NCBI GenBank assembly: GCA_001724265.1
Contig: MEDY01000094.1
Span: 1 to 64,000, forward strand
DNA length: 64,000 bases
Origin: Rhizaria sp. SCN 62-66
Taxonomy: Eukaryota > Rhizaria, unplaced
Reading direction: 5' to 3'
A program made the position numbers and the translations under genes. The number at the start of each line of letters is the position of its first letter. The first letter of the stretch is position 1. Positions 11,125 to 22,700 of the stretch are shown here, piece by piece. The notes beneath the pieces are model-generated. The model saw only the letters and a program-made list of their open reading frames with translations, did no database searches and was not told the origin of the DNA.

Positions 11125-12846
11125 TTAATGGTAACGGTCGTTGGCCATCGCGCCGCGGCGCGCAGCCTTGGTGACGGTGATACCGTCGTCGCGGCGGTGC
11201 TTCTTGAGGATGTCGCTATGAGAGCCCTCGGCGCCGCCGAAAAGACCGCTGACGAGCTTGGCGTCGTAGGTGCCCTTGACGTAGTTGTAGTGGCCGCCGA
11301 GCACGTTCTTGGTCGACGAGTTGATGGTGGAGCCCGACGACGTGGACGTGGACGAAGTCTTCGAGTCCTTGAACACGGTCTCGCGCGTCCAGATAGGCTT
11401 GCCGTTGTCGTCGCGCGACTCGACCCAGCCCTCGCCGACGGGGCGACCGTTGACGTCGAGGTCGGGGTACTCCTGGTCCTTCTTGTTGGGGCGACGAGTC
11501 GTCTCGCGGGGCACGAGAGGGCCCTTGCTGATGTTGGACTTGGCCGTGGCCGCGGCCGTCTTCTTCTTGCCCTTGAAGAGCGCGCCGACGCCGCCCTTGC
11601 CGAAGATGTCGGAGAAGCGGGCCATGTTGCCAGTGGTCGAAGGGCGGGTGGGCAGCGTGCTGCCGTAGAAGAAGGGCGACGGGTACGGGCCGGCGTTGTA
11701 GACGAGGCCGTTGGGGCCGACATACGCCTGAGGACCGTTGCGGCCAGAGTGGCGAGGCAGGATGACACCGCCAGAAGTGTAGGCGGTACCGTCCTTGGCA
11801 ACGTAGATACCGGCGCCCTGGGGAGCACCGGTGTACTGCGCGAGCGGGGTGACGCCGCCCTGAACGGAGCCGACGACAACCTGCTTGCCGTCCTTGGTGA
11901 CGACAACCATGCTCTTGGGGAGGGAGCCGGACTCGCGGAAGCCACCGGCCTGGTCACGGAGCTGCTTGATGTAACCGAGGAGCTTGTCCTGGGTCATGCC
12001 GAGCTGGTTGTGGAGGAACTTGATGTTCATCCACTGCTGGCCCTGGAAGATGGCCATCTTGTTGTGCTGCGTGGTCTGGAAGATGAGCTCACGGTTGGCG
12101 AACGTGTTGTTGAGCCACTTGGACACGGCATCGAGGCCGGTGTTGATCTTGTTGCCGATACCGTCGACACCGTCCTGGACACGCTTGGTGAGGGCATCCG
12201 TGTTGGTCTTGACCTGGTTGTTGAGATCGTTGTACTTCTTGCCGATGTTGCCGGCAATCTCGGAGATCTTGTCACCGATCTTGCCACCGAGGCTGGCACC
12301 CCACTCCTGGGCCTTGGCAACAGCGTTACCAACCCAGTTGGAGACCTTCTCACGGACGGTGTTGATACCGTCCTGGATCTTGCCGACGAAGTTCTTGATA
12401 CCGGTGCCGACCTTGTCGACGGTGCTCTTGACCTTGCTGACGATGTTGTCGAAGAAACCGTTGGCACGGGAGCGCACGCGGACTTGAGAGTTGGCCGTAG
12501 AGCGGGCGGTCGCCTGGCCCTCGATAAGAGAGACGGGGGTGGGGAGCACGGTGGACTTCATGTTGCCAAGGGTGTTGACGTACATGTGCTTGTTCGCATC
12601 ACTGATGTACATCGCCTCCTCGTTGGCCTCATTAGCGAGGTCCTTCTGCTCAGCAGCGCTCATGACGTACGAGTCGGTCGAGGCGAGCACCTGGTTCGAG
12701 ACGTAGGTCGCCTCGGCCCAGTTGGACGCCTCCGCACCACTGCTTACGTCCAGAGCGGAGAGCCCGGCTTCAGCCTGGCCCTGGGTGACGAAACACCCAA
12801 GGGCAACAAGCATGAAGGCAAGGGTTAGAGCAACCCTTGACGCCAT
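11125..12846 (-). CDS. Secreted or lumenal protein of unknown family
   Basis: 573 aa, TAA stop. The start at 12846 is chosen because it opens a typical signal peptide (MASRVALTLAFMLVALGCFV, cleavage likely near TQGQA); the frame upstream is unlikely coding. Residues about 120-245 form a long amphipathic, Lys/Asp/Gly/Asn-rich segment with repeated V..K..G/D..K spacing (KSTVDKVGTGIKNFVGKIQDG, KIGDKISEIAGNIGKK), resembling apolipoprotein- or LEA-like helices. The centre (about 300-400) is Gly/Tyr/Pro-rich (YVGPNGLVYNAGPYP), and the C-terminus is basic and Ser-rich. It lacks the Ala/Gln homopolymers of its neighbours and uses almost only C/G-ending codons, which suggests high expression (inference). 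A matrix, coat or lipid-binding role is possible; I recognise no family. Confidence 0.8.
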   Translation of the reverse strand: MASRVALTLAFMLVALGCFVTQGQAEAGLSALDVSSGAEASNWAEATYVSNQVLASTDSYVMSAAEQKDLANEANEEAMYISDANKHMYVNTLGNMKSTVLPTPVSLIEGQATARSTANSQVRVRSRANGFFDNIVSKVKSTVDKVGTGIKNFVGKIQDGINTVREKVSNWVGNAVAKAQEWGASLGGKIGDKISEIAGNIGKKYNDLNNQVKTNTDALTKRVQDGVDGIGNKINTGLDAVSKWLNNTFANRELIFQTTQHNKMAIFQGQQWMNIKFLHNQLGMTQDKLLGYIKQLRDQAGGFRESGSLPKSMVVVTKDGKQVVVGSVQGGVTPLAQYTGAPQGAGIYVAKDGTAYTSGGVILPRHSGRNGPQAYVGPNGLVYNAGPYPSPFFYGSTLPTRPSTTGNMARFSDIFGKGGVGALFKGKKKTAAATAKSNISKGPLVPRETTRRPNKKDQEYPDLDVNGRPVGEGWVESRDDNGKPIWTRETVFKDSKTSSTSTSSGSTINSSTKNVLGGHYNYVKGTYDAKLVSGLFGGAEGSHSDILKKHRRDDGITVTKAARRGAMANDRYH

Positions 12847-13535
12847 CTGCGCGCGAAGCAAAGCCAGAGAGAAAGTGGGAGGAAAGGCAGAGGAGCAAGG
12901 TGGGGCAAAGGGCAAGGAGGGGAAGAGAGCAGGTCGTAAGGGGTGAGCAAGATGCAACAAAGAAACCTAGATAGAACCAATCGATGTGATAGACGCGGAA
13001 GAAATAAGACAGTGAATGACAGCGCAAAGGACGGCGGCGCTGGCCCATGGCAGATGAAATCAATGCGACTCGATGGACAGTGGGCCCAAGCGGGTCCTCC
13101 CCCTCACAAGCAAGCAAAACACTGCCCTAGGAAACACGTAGCGAGACAGCAGTGATTCACAGAGATATAAAAGAACGCAAATAATACTACATGCCGCACA
13201 CTAGATCTCCAGAGCCACAGGAATGCCAGGAAAAGGCTGCTCAACAATCCCAGTCACCCCCCTTTGAGAGAGGGACGCGACTTAACTTTCCTTTGATAAG
13301 TGCTCACGGTCACCTGCCAGTCTCAGCCAGTCTTAGCCCACGACCAACTCGAAGATGCCACAGAGGATTATGAAAAAACGTCTGCATTGATCACATGCAT
13401 TATGGAATTTCAAATAATATCAACTTTGCTTAGTCTCCGGCTTGCTTGTATTTTGTGCATTATTTATTAATTCTTTTGACGACCAGGATTTAGCATAGTC
13501 AGTTGGTTTTTTGAAGGTTGACCGAGAGTAGATAT
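12847..13535. other. Divergent spacer, secreted-protein gene / PGAP1
   Basis: Near 12860-12960 it is purine-rich on + (pyrimidine-rich as a leader of the minus gene); beyond 13360 it is AT-rich. No element identified. Confidence 0.45.
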
Positions 13536-16500
13536 ATGAGTCAGACCCCCCCTCAGTCAAAGGGCTTGTGCGTCATGTCTCGGTCACTCAATGTGGGTAT
13601 GGCCGCGCTGGCCGCAGTATCTGCCACTTTACTGTGGCTGGCGTACTTGAACGCGTCCAGTTTGGCTCCCAACGAATGCGCTATGACGTACTTTGACGGC
13701 TCTCTGCACTCTCTCCCCAAGGCGCCCTTGCACCCACAGTACTCGCTGCAGGAGTTCAAGCTGAGCTCAGCGGCCTCTAGCGCAGACAACGTTATATCTC
13801 CACTCTCTATTGCGGCACTTTCTACCCCAATTCGCGAAGAGTACGTCGTGTTCGTGCCAGGCAACGGCGGACACGCCTTTCAGTCACGCTCACTCGCCAC
13901 TCGCATCTTGCATCTCCAGCGTGACCTGGCCACCTCCACGCACACTGCGCGCTCGCTTAAGTCCTCGGACGCCGACATTGAGCTTATCCGCACGTACCTG
14001 ACGAACGGACTTGCCCCTCATCTCTCTATCGCCGCGCAGGCCGACGGAAACGCGGGTAATACCACCTCAGTCGCGCGTGCTGACGCAGCAGACGTACCTC
14101 GTCTTCTGCCTGCTACGGTCACAATCCCCAGTCGCGTACACATCCGCGTCTTTGCGCTGCATTTTCGAGAGGAGCTGACTGCGTTATCGTCCCGCAAAGC
14201 GCTCGAACAAGCCCACTACACGGCGCAGTGTCTGCAGTATCTCACCACTCTGGCAGAAAAAAACAGCGTGGGCATCTCTGTCGTGGGGCACTCGATGGGC
14301 GGCGTTGTCGCGCTAACCGCTGCCAGTCTCCTCGACAACAGCACCAGCAGTATGAGCGCCTTGGAGAATGCCCCCTCGAGCTCTCTGTTTGCGCCGCTGC
14401 ACACTATTGTGACCGTGGGCGCCCCCACCGCGGCCCCTGTTGCGGGCGTCGACCCCGACGCGGCCGCTCTCTACGCCGATGCGCTCGCCGCAGTGCCGCG
14501 GCGCGCGTTTCTCGCCATTGCTGGCGGCGAGCGCGACCTGCAGTCGCCTCCGGAGCTCTCGCTGACTCCGGCTGCCACTGCTGCTGCCGCTGCTGCTGCT
14601 GCTGCTGCGACGACCGGTGCAAGGCTGTCGATATTCGCGTCCCCGGGCCCCACACTCGCCTCCGCGTCGGCGTCGGCATCGTCGCAGTGGCCCGCGGCCG
14701 CCGCGCCCGTTGACCACCAGTGTCTCGCGTGGTGCGCGCAGGTCACCGCTCCGCTGGCCGCCGTGCTTGTGCGCCGTGCAGTCCTCACAACAGCCACCGA
14801 GGGCGGCTCAACCGGGAGGGAGCCGTTGGTGCGGTCTGCGGCGGCGATGGCTGTCACTGGCGCGGCCGACGCCGTCTCTACCACAACCTCTGCTGCTGCT
14901 GCTGTGTTTCCTGTTGCTGCTGCTGCTGCGCCTGAGGCTGCTTCTCAGTCTCAGTCCCTGCGCTCAGTCGCTGACGTTGTCGCGGGGGCAGCCCGCGCCA
15001 TGTCGACCGCGGCGAAGACTGTTGTTCTCATTCCAGAACTCTCGCCAGCAACTCTCAAGTCATCCGCGCTGCTGAGCTCTGACGGTGGGAAAGCCGTCGG
15101 ACTGCATGCAGTGGCCCTGGGCCAGCTCCCAGCAACGAAGACTGTCGCTATGACCGTAGTTTCATCGGTGGTGGCGACTGGGCTCCGTCTCTGTCGCACT
15201 CAAAAGACTCAAGCCGCCGCCACTGCGAGTGATCAGCCTCTGAGCAAGGTCTGCCGTGTTGTGCCGACAACTGTGGCGTCTCTTCCCGCGGCGCGCGTGC
15301 CTCTCGGGATTGTGGGATGGGACAACACAGAGCTTTCTCCTGCTCGCGCGCTCACTGATGCCGACAACAACGCCAGCGGCCGCTACGCCGACGCCGAAGC
15401 AGCTGCAAGTACGACTATTCTTGTTGCGAGCTCTGCAGACGTTGCAACAACGCTGACCGCGCTCAATAATCACGCGAAGGTCTGTGCTGGCTGCAAGGAC
15501 ACTCTCGAGCTCGTGTTGCCCTCTGTCTCCATGTCACTGCTATCTCGTTCGCTTACGAATGCTGAGAGTGTTGCGCGGATTCTTGATCCGCAGCAAAACA
15601 GCTTTGTCGCGCTTGCTGAAAGGTTTGGTGTAACGTCAGACAAAATGCAACACAGCCAGCATATTTGGGCACTGCTATCAGAGCCTCTCAACAATAGTAT
15701 TGCGCTACGTGGTCCCATATTGCGCGCATCAGCTGCGAGCGTGGGCATTGACGCCGTGCTTGTCCGCCGTCGCCGCGGGCACCGCGCCTTGGGGTCAGAC
15801 GGCCTTGAACGGCGTGTGCTGCCTGAAGTCGCAGCGTCGGGACTCGCGGCCACGCTGCGGCTGCAGGGGTTGCCCGTGCCTGTCTCCGCGCTGACCGCAC
15901 TCGAGCCGGTTGACATTGCTCCGGCTCGCAATAACAGCGATTTTGTACGCGGGCACAGTTAGGGGCTCGCGTTTGCCTGGGACGGTCTTTCGCCTGCGTG
16001 GCATTCTCGTGAATACGCCGCACGCTCCGGCAATGGTCGCTCTAGCTCCAGGTTTCCTGTCATTCTTAGCGCGTTTACGCCCGCCAGCGGCTCAGTGGCT
16101 CCTGCGCCCTGGTCCTCAGTGCCCGTGCCCGCGCCTGTGCTGCTGGCGTGCTCGCTGCCGGCCGACTACAAGCACAACGCCACGTCCCCCGCCATGATGG
16201 TGCGGCTGCAGTGCCCGCTGGCGCAGCAGCCGCGCTGGGCGTTGTCGGCGCGCGACATGTCAACCTACGGCGCGGACCATGTGATTCGGGCCGAGCACGC
16301 GCTGCGCAGCAAGGCCGAGGTCGCGGTCTCCCCGCTACACACCCGCCACGCCGCCGGCGCCGCGTTGGAGCGCGCGGCCGGCAGCGGCAACTATTACACT
16401 GCGCTGACGTGGGAGCAGTCGAAGATGGGCGACGCCGTTGATCTCGCCACGATGCCGCGAAGTTACGTGGCGTTCAGCCAGAGTAAGACCACGGGGGTCA

Positions 16501-18755
16501 CCGCGCTGCTGCCGTCACCGCGCGCGCGGCGCGTTGCCGTGCCGCCCGCAGTGCCTCTTGCTGCGTCTGTTGCGTCGGCGAGTCGCGCACTTATCACGGG
16601 TGATAACTGCGCCACCCCGGCTGCGTTCCGTGTGACACATGTTACTTTGGAGCGTGATAACAACGGTGATGACAACGCTCGTGACGCTGAAGAGGTTGTG
16701 GCTGTCCCGCTGCCGTTGACGACTCTCGGAAAGTTTCTCTGGGCTGGCCTCCCCGCTCTGCTGCCGATGACTTTGCTCTGCAGCTTCATCCTTGCCTTTT
16801 TTGCGCTGCGCAATTCTGGCCACAAGCCCTTCAAACTTTGCAATGACCGCAATGCTTGCCGGAAGAGTCGCGCCACATGTTTGCTGCGCAGTATGTTTTT
16901 TGTAATCATGCTGGTTACTGTTGCATTCTGTGTTACTTTCGCGTTTTGCATTGAGCGACCAGAATATAACCAGTTTAATCTCGCAAAAAGGCTTCAGTCC
17001 TCTGTGGTTGACGAGTACTGGGGCTGGTCTCCGTCTCTCCGTGTCGCGAATGCTGGCTTTAGCGCGAACGAGCCCAATAACGAGTGGAGGCCTTTCATGT
17101 ACTTCACCGATAGTGGCGCGCTTGCGACAGATCTGACAAACTGTGTCATGACTGCCAACAATGCCCAATCATGCACCCGACGCGGTGGTGTAATGCTGTC
17201 GGTGTATGTGCTTATTGCTCGCATTGTTCACAATTACACCGCGCAGATTGGGTACATTTTGTTATTGTCCACTGCGATCGCGATTGCGCACGCTATTCAC
17301 ATGATAGCCCTGCCTGTGATCGCTGCGATTGGTTTCCTGCTGCTGCTTATCCCGCGGATCTTGCTTACCTCTGTCATGCACAAACTTCAAGGGGTACGCT
17401 CGCTTATGCGTGTGTGTGCATGGGGAGCTAGGGCTGTTGTTGCTATGCTTGGTGTGTTTGTTACTGTGTACAGTGGGTACACTGCCTTTCTCTGTATTGT
17501 CTTGTCTCTGCAAACCAACGCTGATTTTCTGCCCCTGCGTGCGCTGGTACCGCTCACTACGTTGTTCCCCGCTGCTAGCACGTTCATCAACCAAGCCTTC
17601 ATGCATGCGTTTGACGCTGTCCGCAGTCTTTTGCAAAACCATCTAAACATTGACTTTAATCATGCTGTACCGCTGCGTCTTCCTCGTATTCCCATTGTTC
17701 CCGTTTCGCAACTCACGGATATTTCAATTGTAATGTTGCTTTTCGCGGCGTTTGCGGTCTCGATGTTAGCTCTGTTTGCTCTTAGCAACCTTCGTCGCGC
17801 TTACACTGCGCCTGGCACGGGTTTGTCAAATCGCGCGCTTTCTTTGATTGATGCACGTCAGCGTCGGGTAACCCGTTTTTGGGCTTTGATTACGCTTGTT
17901 GTTGTCGTATTGTGTCTGTTACCGAATGTTGTCGTTGTCACGCCACGCGCGAGTCGTGACGCTGTTGCGGGCTTACCTGCCGGATCACAGCAGCTGCTGC
18001 AGTCACCGCTTGTTGCCACGCTTGCTGCGGACGCCGGCGTTGGAGGTAACTCTATTATTGCAGAGCGCATCATCTCGCTGCCGCATGTGGTAATGCGGGC
18101 ATTAAATGAAGTCACTCGAGATTATGGAGACATTATTTTGTTGACAACGACATATGACTCCATGACGGGTCGCGCCATTGTTCGCTCTGAAGTATTTGCT
18201 GGTGTTGGGCTATTGGGCCTCCTTATAATTGCGACGCTCGTGTCACTGTATTTTGAGTTGAAACTCCTCAGCAACTACCTCTTGGCACACAACACAAGCA
18301 ATCCTAAAAGTGACGCACCTTCGCATTCATTCCATGACGACATCGAGTATGTGGCCGACGCTGTCATCAAGGGCAGTGATGCTACCACCAGGAGTAAATC
18401 GCCGTCTCTGAAGAAATTGTTCGTTATGCTACTCTTTTTCAGCACCTTTATCAAAACCGTTATGGACAATGCTTTTTATGCCCGTGCTGTTGCTGATACC
18501 TCGCATTGGACTCAGCTTAACATGACGCATCTTGACTTAGCAATGCTCGTGGTGCTGATTGAGATGTTTGTAAATCTCGCGTTGGAACTCATTGCGGCGT
18601 TGCTGCCCGTGACTTCACAAATTCATCACGTGACAGAACTAACAATAGTTGTCATGATTGGTTTGATGTCTTGCTTAACTGTCACTTGCCGCAGGGCACG
18701 AGTGACGGATGCGGCATTTCAGGCTCTAGAGAAGCAAAAGCGCATTGCTTCTTAA
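13536..18755 (+). CDS. PGAP1: PGAP1 GPI-inositol deacylase with one in-frame TAG
   Basis: 1739 codons, ATG 13536, TAA 18753-18755, read through a TAG at codon 809. An ER membrane lipase that removes the inositol acyl chain from GPI-anchored proteins. A signal-anchor segment (MAALAAVSATLLWLAYL) leads into C.MTYF, then the oxyanion motif FVPGNGG at about 106. The nucleophile serine is in GHSMGG (Ser 253), and the likely catalytic His is in DHQCLAWC (His 394); these match the PGAP1/Bst1 lipase. After the TAG the frame continues through a lumenal beta-rich region and then many hydrophobic segments (16740-18680), as in PGAP1. In-frame ATGs are lacking until 16194, so the second half is not a separate gene with its own obvious start. 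Human PGAP1 is about 920 aa; the excess is Ala/Ser-rich insertions. The membrane half has visibly lower third-position GC than the lipase half. Confidence 0.9.
15960..15962 (+). other. In-frame TAG in PGAP1, candidate sense codon
   Basis: Context AGT TAG GGG, between the lipase part and the membrane part of a single conserved protein. One formal alternative exists: GTACGCGGGCACAGTTAG (15945-15962) would be an in-frame 18-nt intron, but the other introns found here are 107-340 nt and this one has no pyrimidine tract. Confidence 0.75.
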
Positions 18756-19743
18756 GTGCATTAAGCCGCCGCTCTTTGTTCCCTCCAACTCGACATAGTT
18801 TTTGTAAATTACCTACTTTACTTTAGTTGCCTCTTTTTTGTTTCGTATTTCATTGAGATAAAACGTAACTAGTCTTTTTTTATATTTAATACATGGACAT
18901 GTACAGTGTAATACGATAAACTGAATGTATGATAGAACGCGAATGTTAAAAACACATCACGATGCAACAATGCACTGTGGCGCATCGACTCTCGTTACGA
19001 CGCATTCACGGTAAACTCTTAAACTTCCTGCAAATATTCCGACTAACTTACGACGTCAGTACTATTGCACACACCTGTCTCGCACTAAAGACAACGTGAA
19101 GCTGTTGCAACATGACCCGACTCCAACTGCCTTGTCATATTGCACCACACCACAACAATGCACACGCGCAAATGCTTACTAACACTGGACCGCACACACT
19201 TGAGGAAGTGTGGAGTTGAGCACAAAGAAACACAGACACATGAAATACAACAAGAAACATATGATGAAAAACGAACTTGTGAAACTGATAATCCTAGACC
19301 GAGAAACAGTATATTCCTCGACCAGACAGTTTCACAAAAAGAATACAGAGCAGTCACTCAATCAGTCACACATAAATCAATTAGACGCAATTAGACGGTA
19401 AAGAAATACACAAAACAGAGTTTTCAAATTCGAAAATAACAAGAAGACATTTCGATCACACACTCAACGAAGTCCACGAATGAAGAAAAAAGAATGGCAT
19501 GCATTAGCCTCCAACCACGAGCTCGTTTTAAAGGAACTGACAACAAAAGCTCGAAATATACATGTAAAGTGACACCTCAACGTGTGCCACACCGATCTTA
19601 AACAAAAACAAACACATCTTTTTTTTAAAATGAATACAAAAACAGAACATAAAACAATTGTTGCGTCATCTGAGGAAATACCAGATAGTTAGCACACTGC
19701 TACAGTGACCAACACTGCATCAGTGGCTATGTCCTTCCCTCGC
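18756..19743. other. AT-rich convergent spacer
   Basis: Nearly 1 kb of AT-rich 3' flank between PGAP1 (+) and VPS13 (-). Short open frames on + at 19140-19401 have no coding texture. No RNA gene or repeat seen. Confidence 0.6.
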
Positions 19744-22700
19744 TTAGATGAGCACAACAGTCTCGCCCTGCACCATGGTCTTGACAATGATCTCGTTGCC
19801 GCGCTTAAACGTGACGACGAGCAGCTTCACGCGGTCAGGCAAGTGGCCCGGCAGCATGACGAGCTTGTTGTACCACTCGCGCTCACTGGCGTACCGGCTG
19901 GCAGCCTCGGACGACAGCACCGAAGCCACCGTCGCGGGCGGCGTGTTGACCACAGTGACCTTGCCCTTGTCCTTGTCGCCGGATGAGCGCGGACGGCGCA
20001 GCGTCTTGACCCAGCGCGACGGGCGGAAGGTGTCGACGGGGTACGTGGCGGCAGTCTCGCCGCTGTCGTTGTCAACGTCCTCCTCCTCGGACGAAGCAGC
20101 AGCCGCAGCAGCAGGTTGCTGACTCTTGCTCTTGGTAACAGAGGTCCTGTCGTCCTTGGTGGAGTTGGGAACGACGGTGTTGCCGCGCGGCGAGAGCGCG
20201 AGCTGCTCGGCGAGCGCGTACGTAACGTCGTACCATGCACCGCGCGTACCGTAGTGCGCCTGGATCACACGAGAGCTGCTCATGAGCGCACGCATACGCA
20301 GCGCGCAGAGCTTGGCGTCGGCGAGACTGCGCGCGGGGAAGTGGCGCTTGCTCAGGTCCGTGTCGGCACTGGAGCCAGTGCCCTTGCCTAGCATTGAGAG
20401 CACGACGCGGGTCTGCATCGGGCTCTTCTTGTTCTTACCGGGGACCTCCTGAGGGAAGACGTCAACCATGCGAGCGAGACGCACGTTGGCGCGCACAAAG
20501 CGCTTGGCGGCCTCATTGCTAGAAGAGCCACTGCCCTCGCGCGCGAGCATGCGAGCCGCGGCGCGGGCGTGGACAACAAGAACACGCACGTCGGTGACGA
20601 CGACCAGGAGGTCGGAGTCACTCATCTCGTTCTCGTCGTTGGCCGCCTTATCGGAAACATCAGAGGTAGTGCGGAGCGGGAAAGCAAGCAGAACACGCTC
20701 GCGCTCCATCTTGGCCCTGTAGCGACGCATCTTCGTCAGCAGGTCCTTCTTCTTCTTGCCCAGAGTCTTGTCGGCCTCGGTGCCAGTGGCCGAAGTAATC
20801 TCGAGCTCAAGCGCGCGCAGAGTCGCCGCGAGATCATCGTTGTCTCCGTCCTCGAGCGCCTTGACGGTCGTCTCGCTGATACCGAGGTTCTCGGTGATGC
20901 CGAGGCCGAGCGAGCGCGTGAGGCCAGTGACCTCGTACGCGTCGACGACGTCGCACTCGTCCTCTTCCGGGGGCGGGACCTGGTGGATGACGTACTGCGC
21001 CAGCGCGTCGCGCTCCTGGAACACAGTCAGCGCGCCGTTGTTGGCGATGAAACGAGGGAGACGGCGCCGTGTGCGCACGATCTCATCCTCGCCCAGCGCG
21101 CCCAGCAGACTGAACGTGGCACCAACACCCTTGAGCGTCGTGGTCACCATGTCGACCGCGCCGGACGCGGTCTTGGTCACCACGCCAGTCAGGCCCTTAC
21201 CGAGGCCCTTGAAGAAGCCGCCGACGCCGCCCTGACGCGCGCCCTTGAGCGGGTCCGCCACGATGCCCTTAAGACCGGAGAAGATACCATGTCCGAGCGA
21301 CTTAGCACCCTCAAGCAGACCGTCGCCGGCGTGCTTCACCTGCTTGCGGCCGCGCGCGCGGCGCTTAGCCTGGAACTCGGCGTCCATGGTCAGCGCGGCA
21401 ACGCCGGAGCCTGCGGAGCCGGTGATCTTGGCCGCGGCACCGAACACGCCCGTGGTGACGGACGTGATGAGAGACGCGGAGCCCTTGGCGATACCGGTAC
21501 CGAAATCCTTGGGCGACGACACGAGACCCTGAGCGGGAGCGTAGAAGAAGTCCTTGACACCCGCACCAACGCCTGAGACGAGGGACACGGGGTTACCGAG
21601 GAACTCGACGGAGCCGAGGATCTTGTAACCCTGGCCGATACCCTGCGTCACGTAGAACTGCACGATGGGCTGGAGCAGCGTCGCGACGTCGCCGTACGCG
21701 TCCTGCACGATGAGCGAGTTGAGGCACACCGGCGCAGCGTCGATGCTGCCAAGCACGCCGGACGCGGCGTTGAACACGGCCTGGATCGGATTGAAGGCCA
21801 TGGCCTCGCTACCAACACGGAGGTCGGGGTTGGCGCGGAACGTGAGGTACAGCTGCAGCGGCTGGATGTGAAGCAGCGAGAAGTAGAACTGTGCCGCGCT
21901 GCTGTGGCCCTCGGCGTGGTACATGTTGCGCTTGTCCAGCAGCATGTACTGCGTCGGGTCGGGCTCTGACACGAGGCGGGGCAAGATGTCGTTGACGACG
22001 GACAGAAGCTGCCAGATAAGAGATTCGTCGATCGTCACCTCAATCTCCTGCACCAGCACGGTCGCGTACTTGAAGACCTGAACGGGGTAGTCGGCTGCGG
22101 TCTTGGTGCGGCTGAGGCCGATGTGAATGAACGGCTTGCCCGACGCAATGGCGTCCTCGGAAGGACCGAAGACGATGGCCTCGGCGTCCGGGCCCGCGGT
22201 GACGATGCTGCTCTGGTGGTCAACCTGCATCGCCTGCACCGAAAGCTCAATCGCGCTGGTGGCGATTGAGTCAGTCAGCGAGACCACTACGCCCTCGATG
22301 GAAATGTAGAGCACTTCGCTCGCGCCACCACCGCCGGCATTGGCGCTGTCAACGAGGGACAGACCGACATGGTCGACGGCGAGTCGCACCTCCATCGACT
22401 CGCGGTCGATCAGGGGCTTCGCCATGGTGAGCTGGCACGTCGCCAGGACGCGCACCGGTGCCACAGGCAAGGCGAGCGCAGCCGCAGCAGAGACAGCAGC
22501 GTCAGCCTTAGCCTTGGTCGCAGCAAGAGCCGCCTCGAGCTGCGTGCTCTCGGCAGGGAGCATAGACGAAGACATCAACGACGACATCGAGATCGCGCTC
22601 GGCGCGCCTTCGCTGACGCGTCGTAGGTTCTGTGCGTTGGCCTTCTGCAGCGCGAGCGACGCCTGGACGCCCTCAAGGCCGGTGTGGAGACGCAGCGAGC

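Noticed and set aside
11128-12828. 566-codon + strand frame opposite the secreted-protein gene
   Set aside because: A shadow frame. The minus frame has a signal peptide and coherent composition, and the plus frame is Val/Leu/Asp/Gly noise.
12847-12960. N-terminal extension of the secreted protein to 12960
   Set aside because: It has no ATG and reads as a pyrimidine-rich leader; the signal peptide starts cleanly at 12846.
15945-15962. An 18-nt intron (GTACGC...TTAG) explaining the PGAP1 TAG
   Set aside because: Formally possible and in frame. But the other introns here are 107 nt or longer, it has no pyrimidine tract or branch site, and it cannot explain the other three TAGs. Kept as the main alternative to test.
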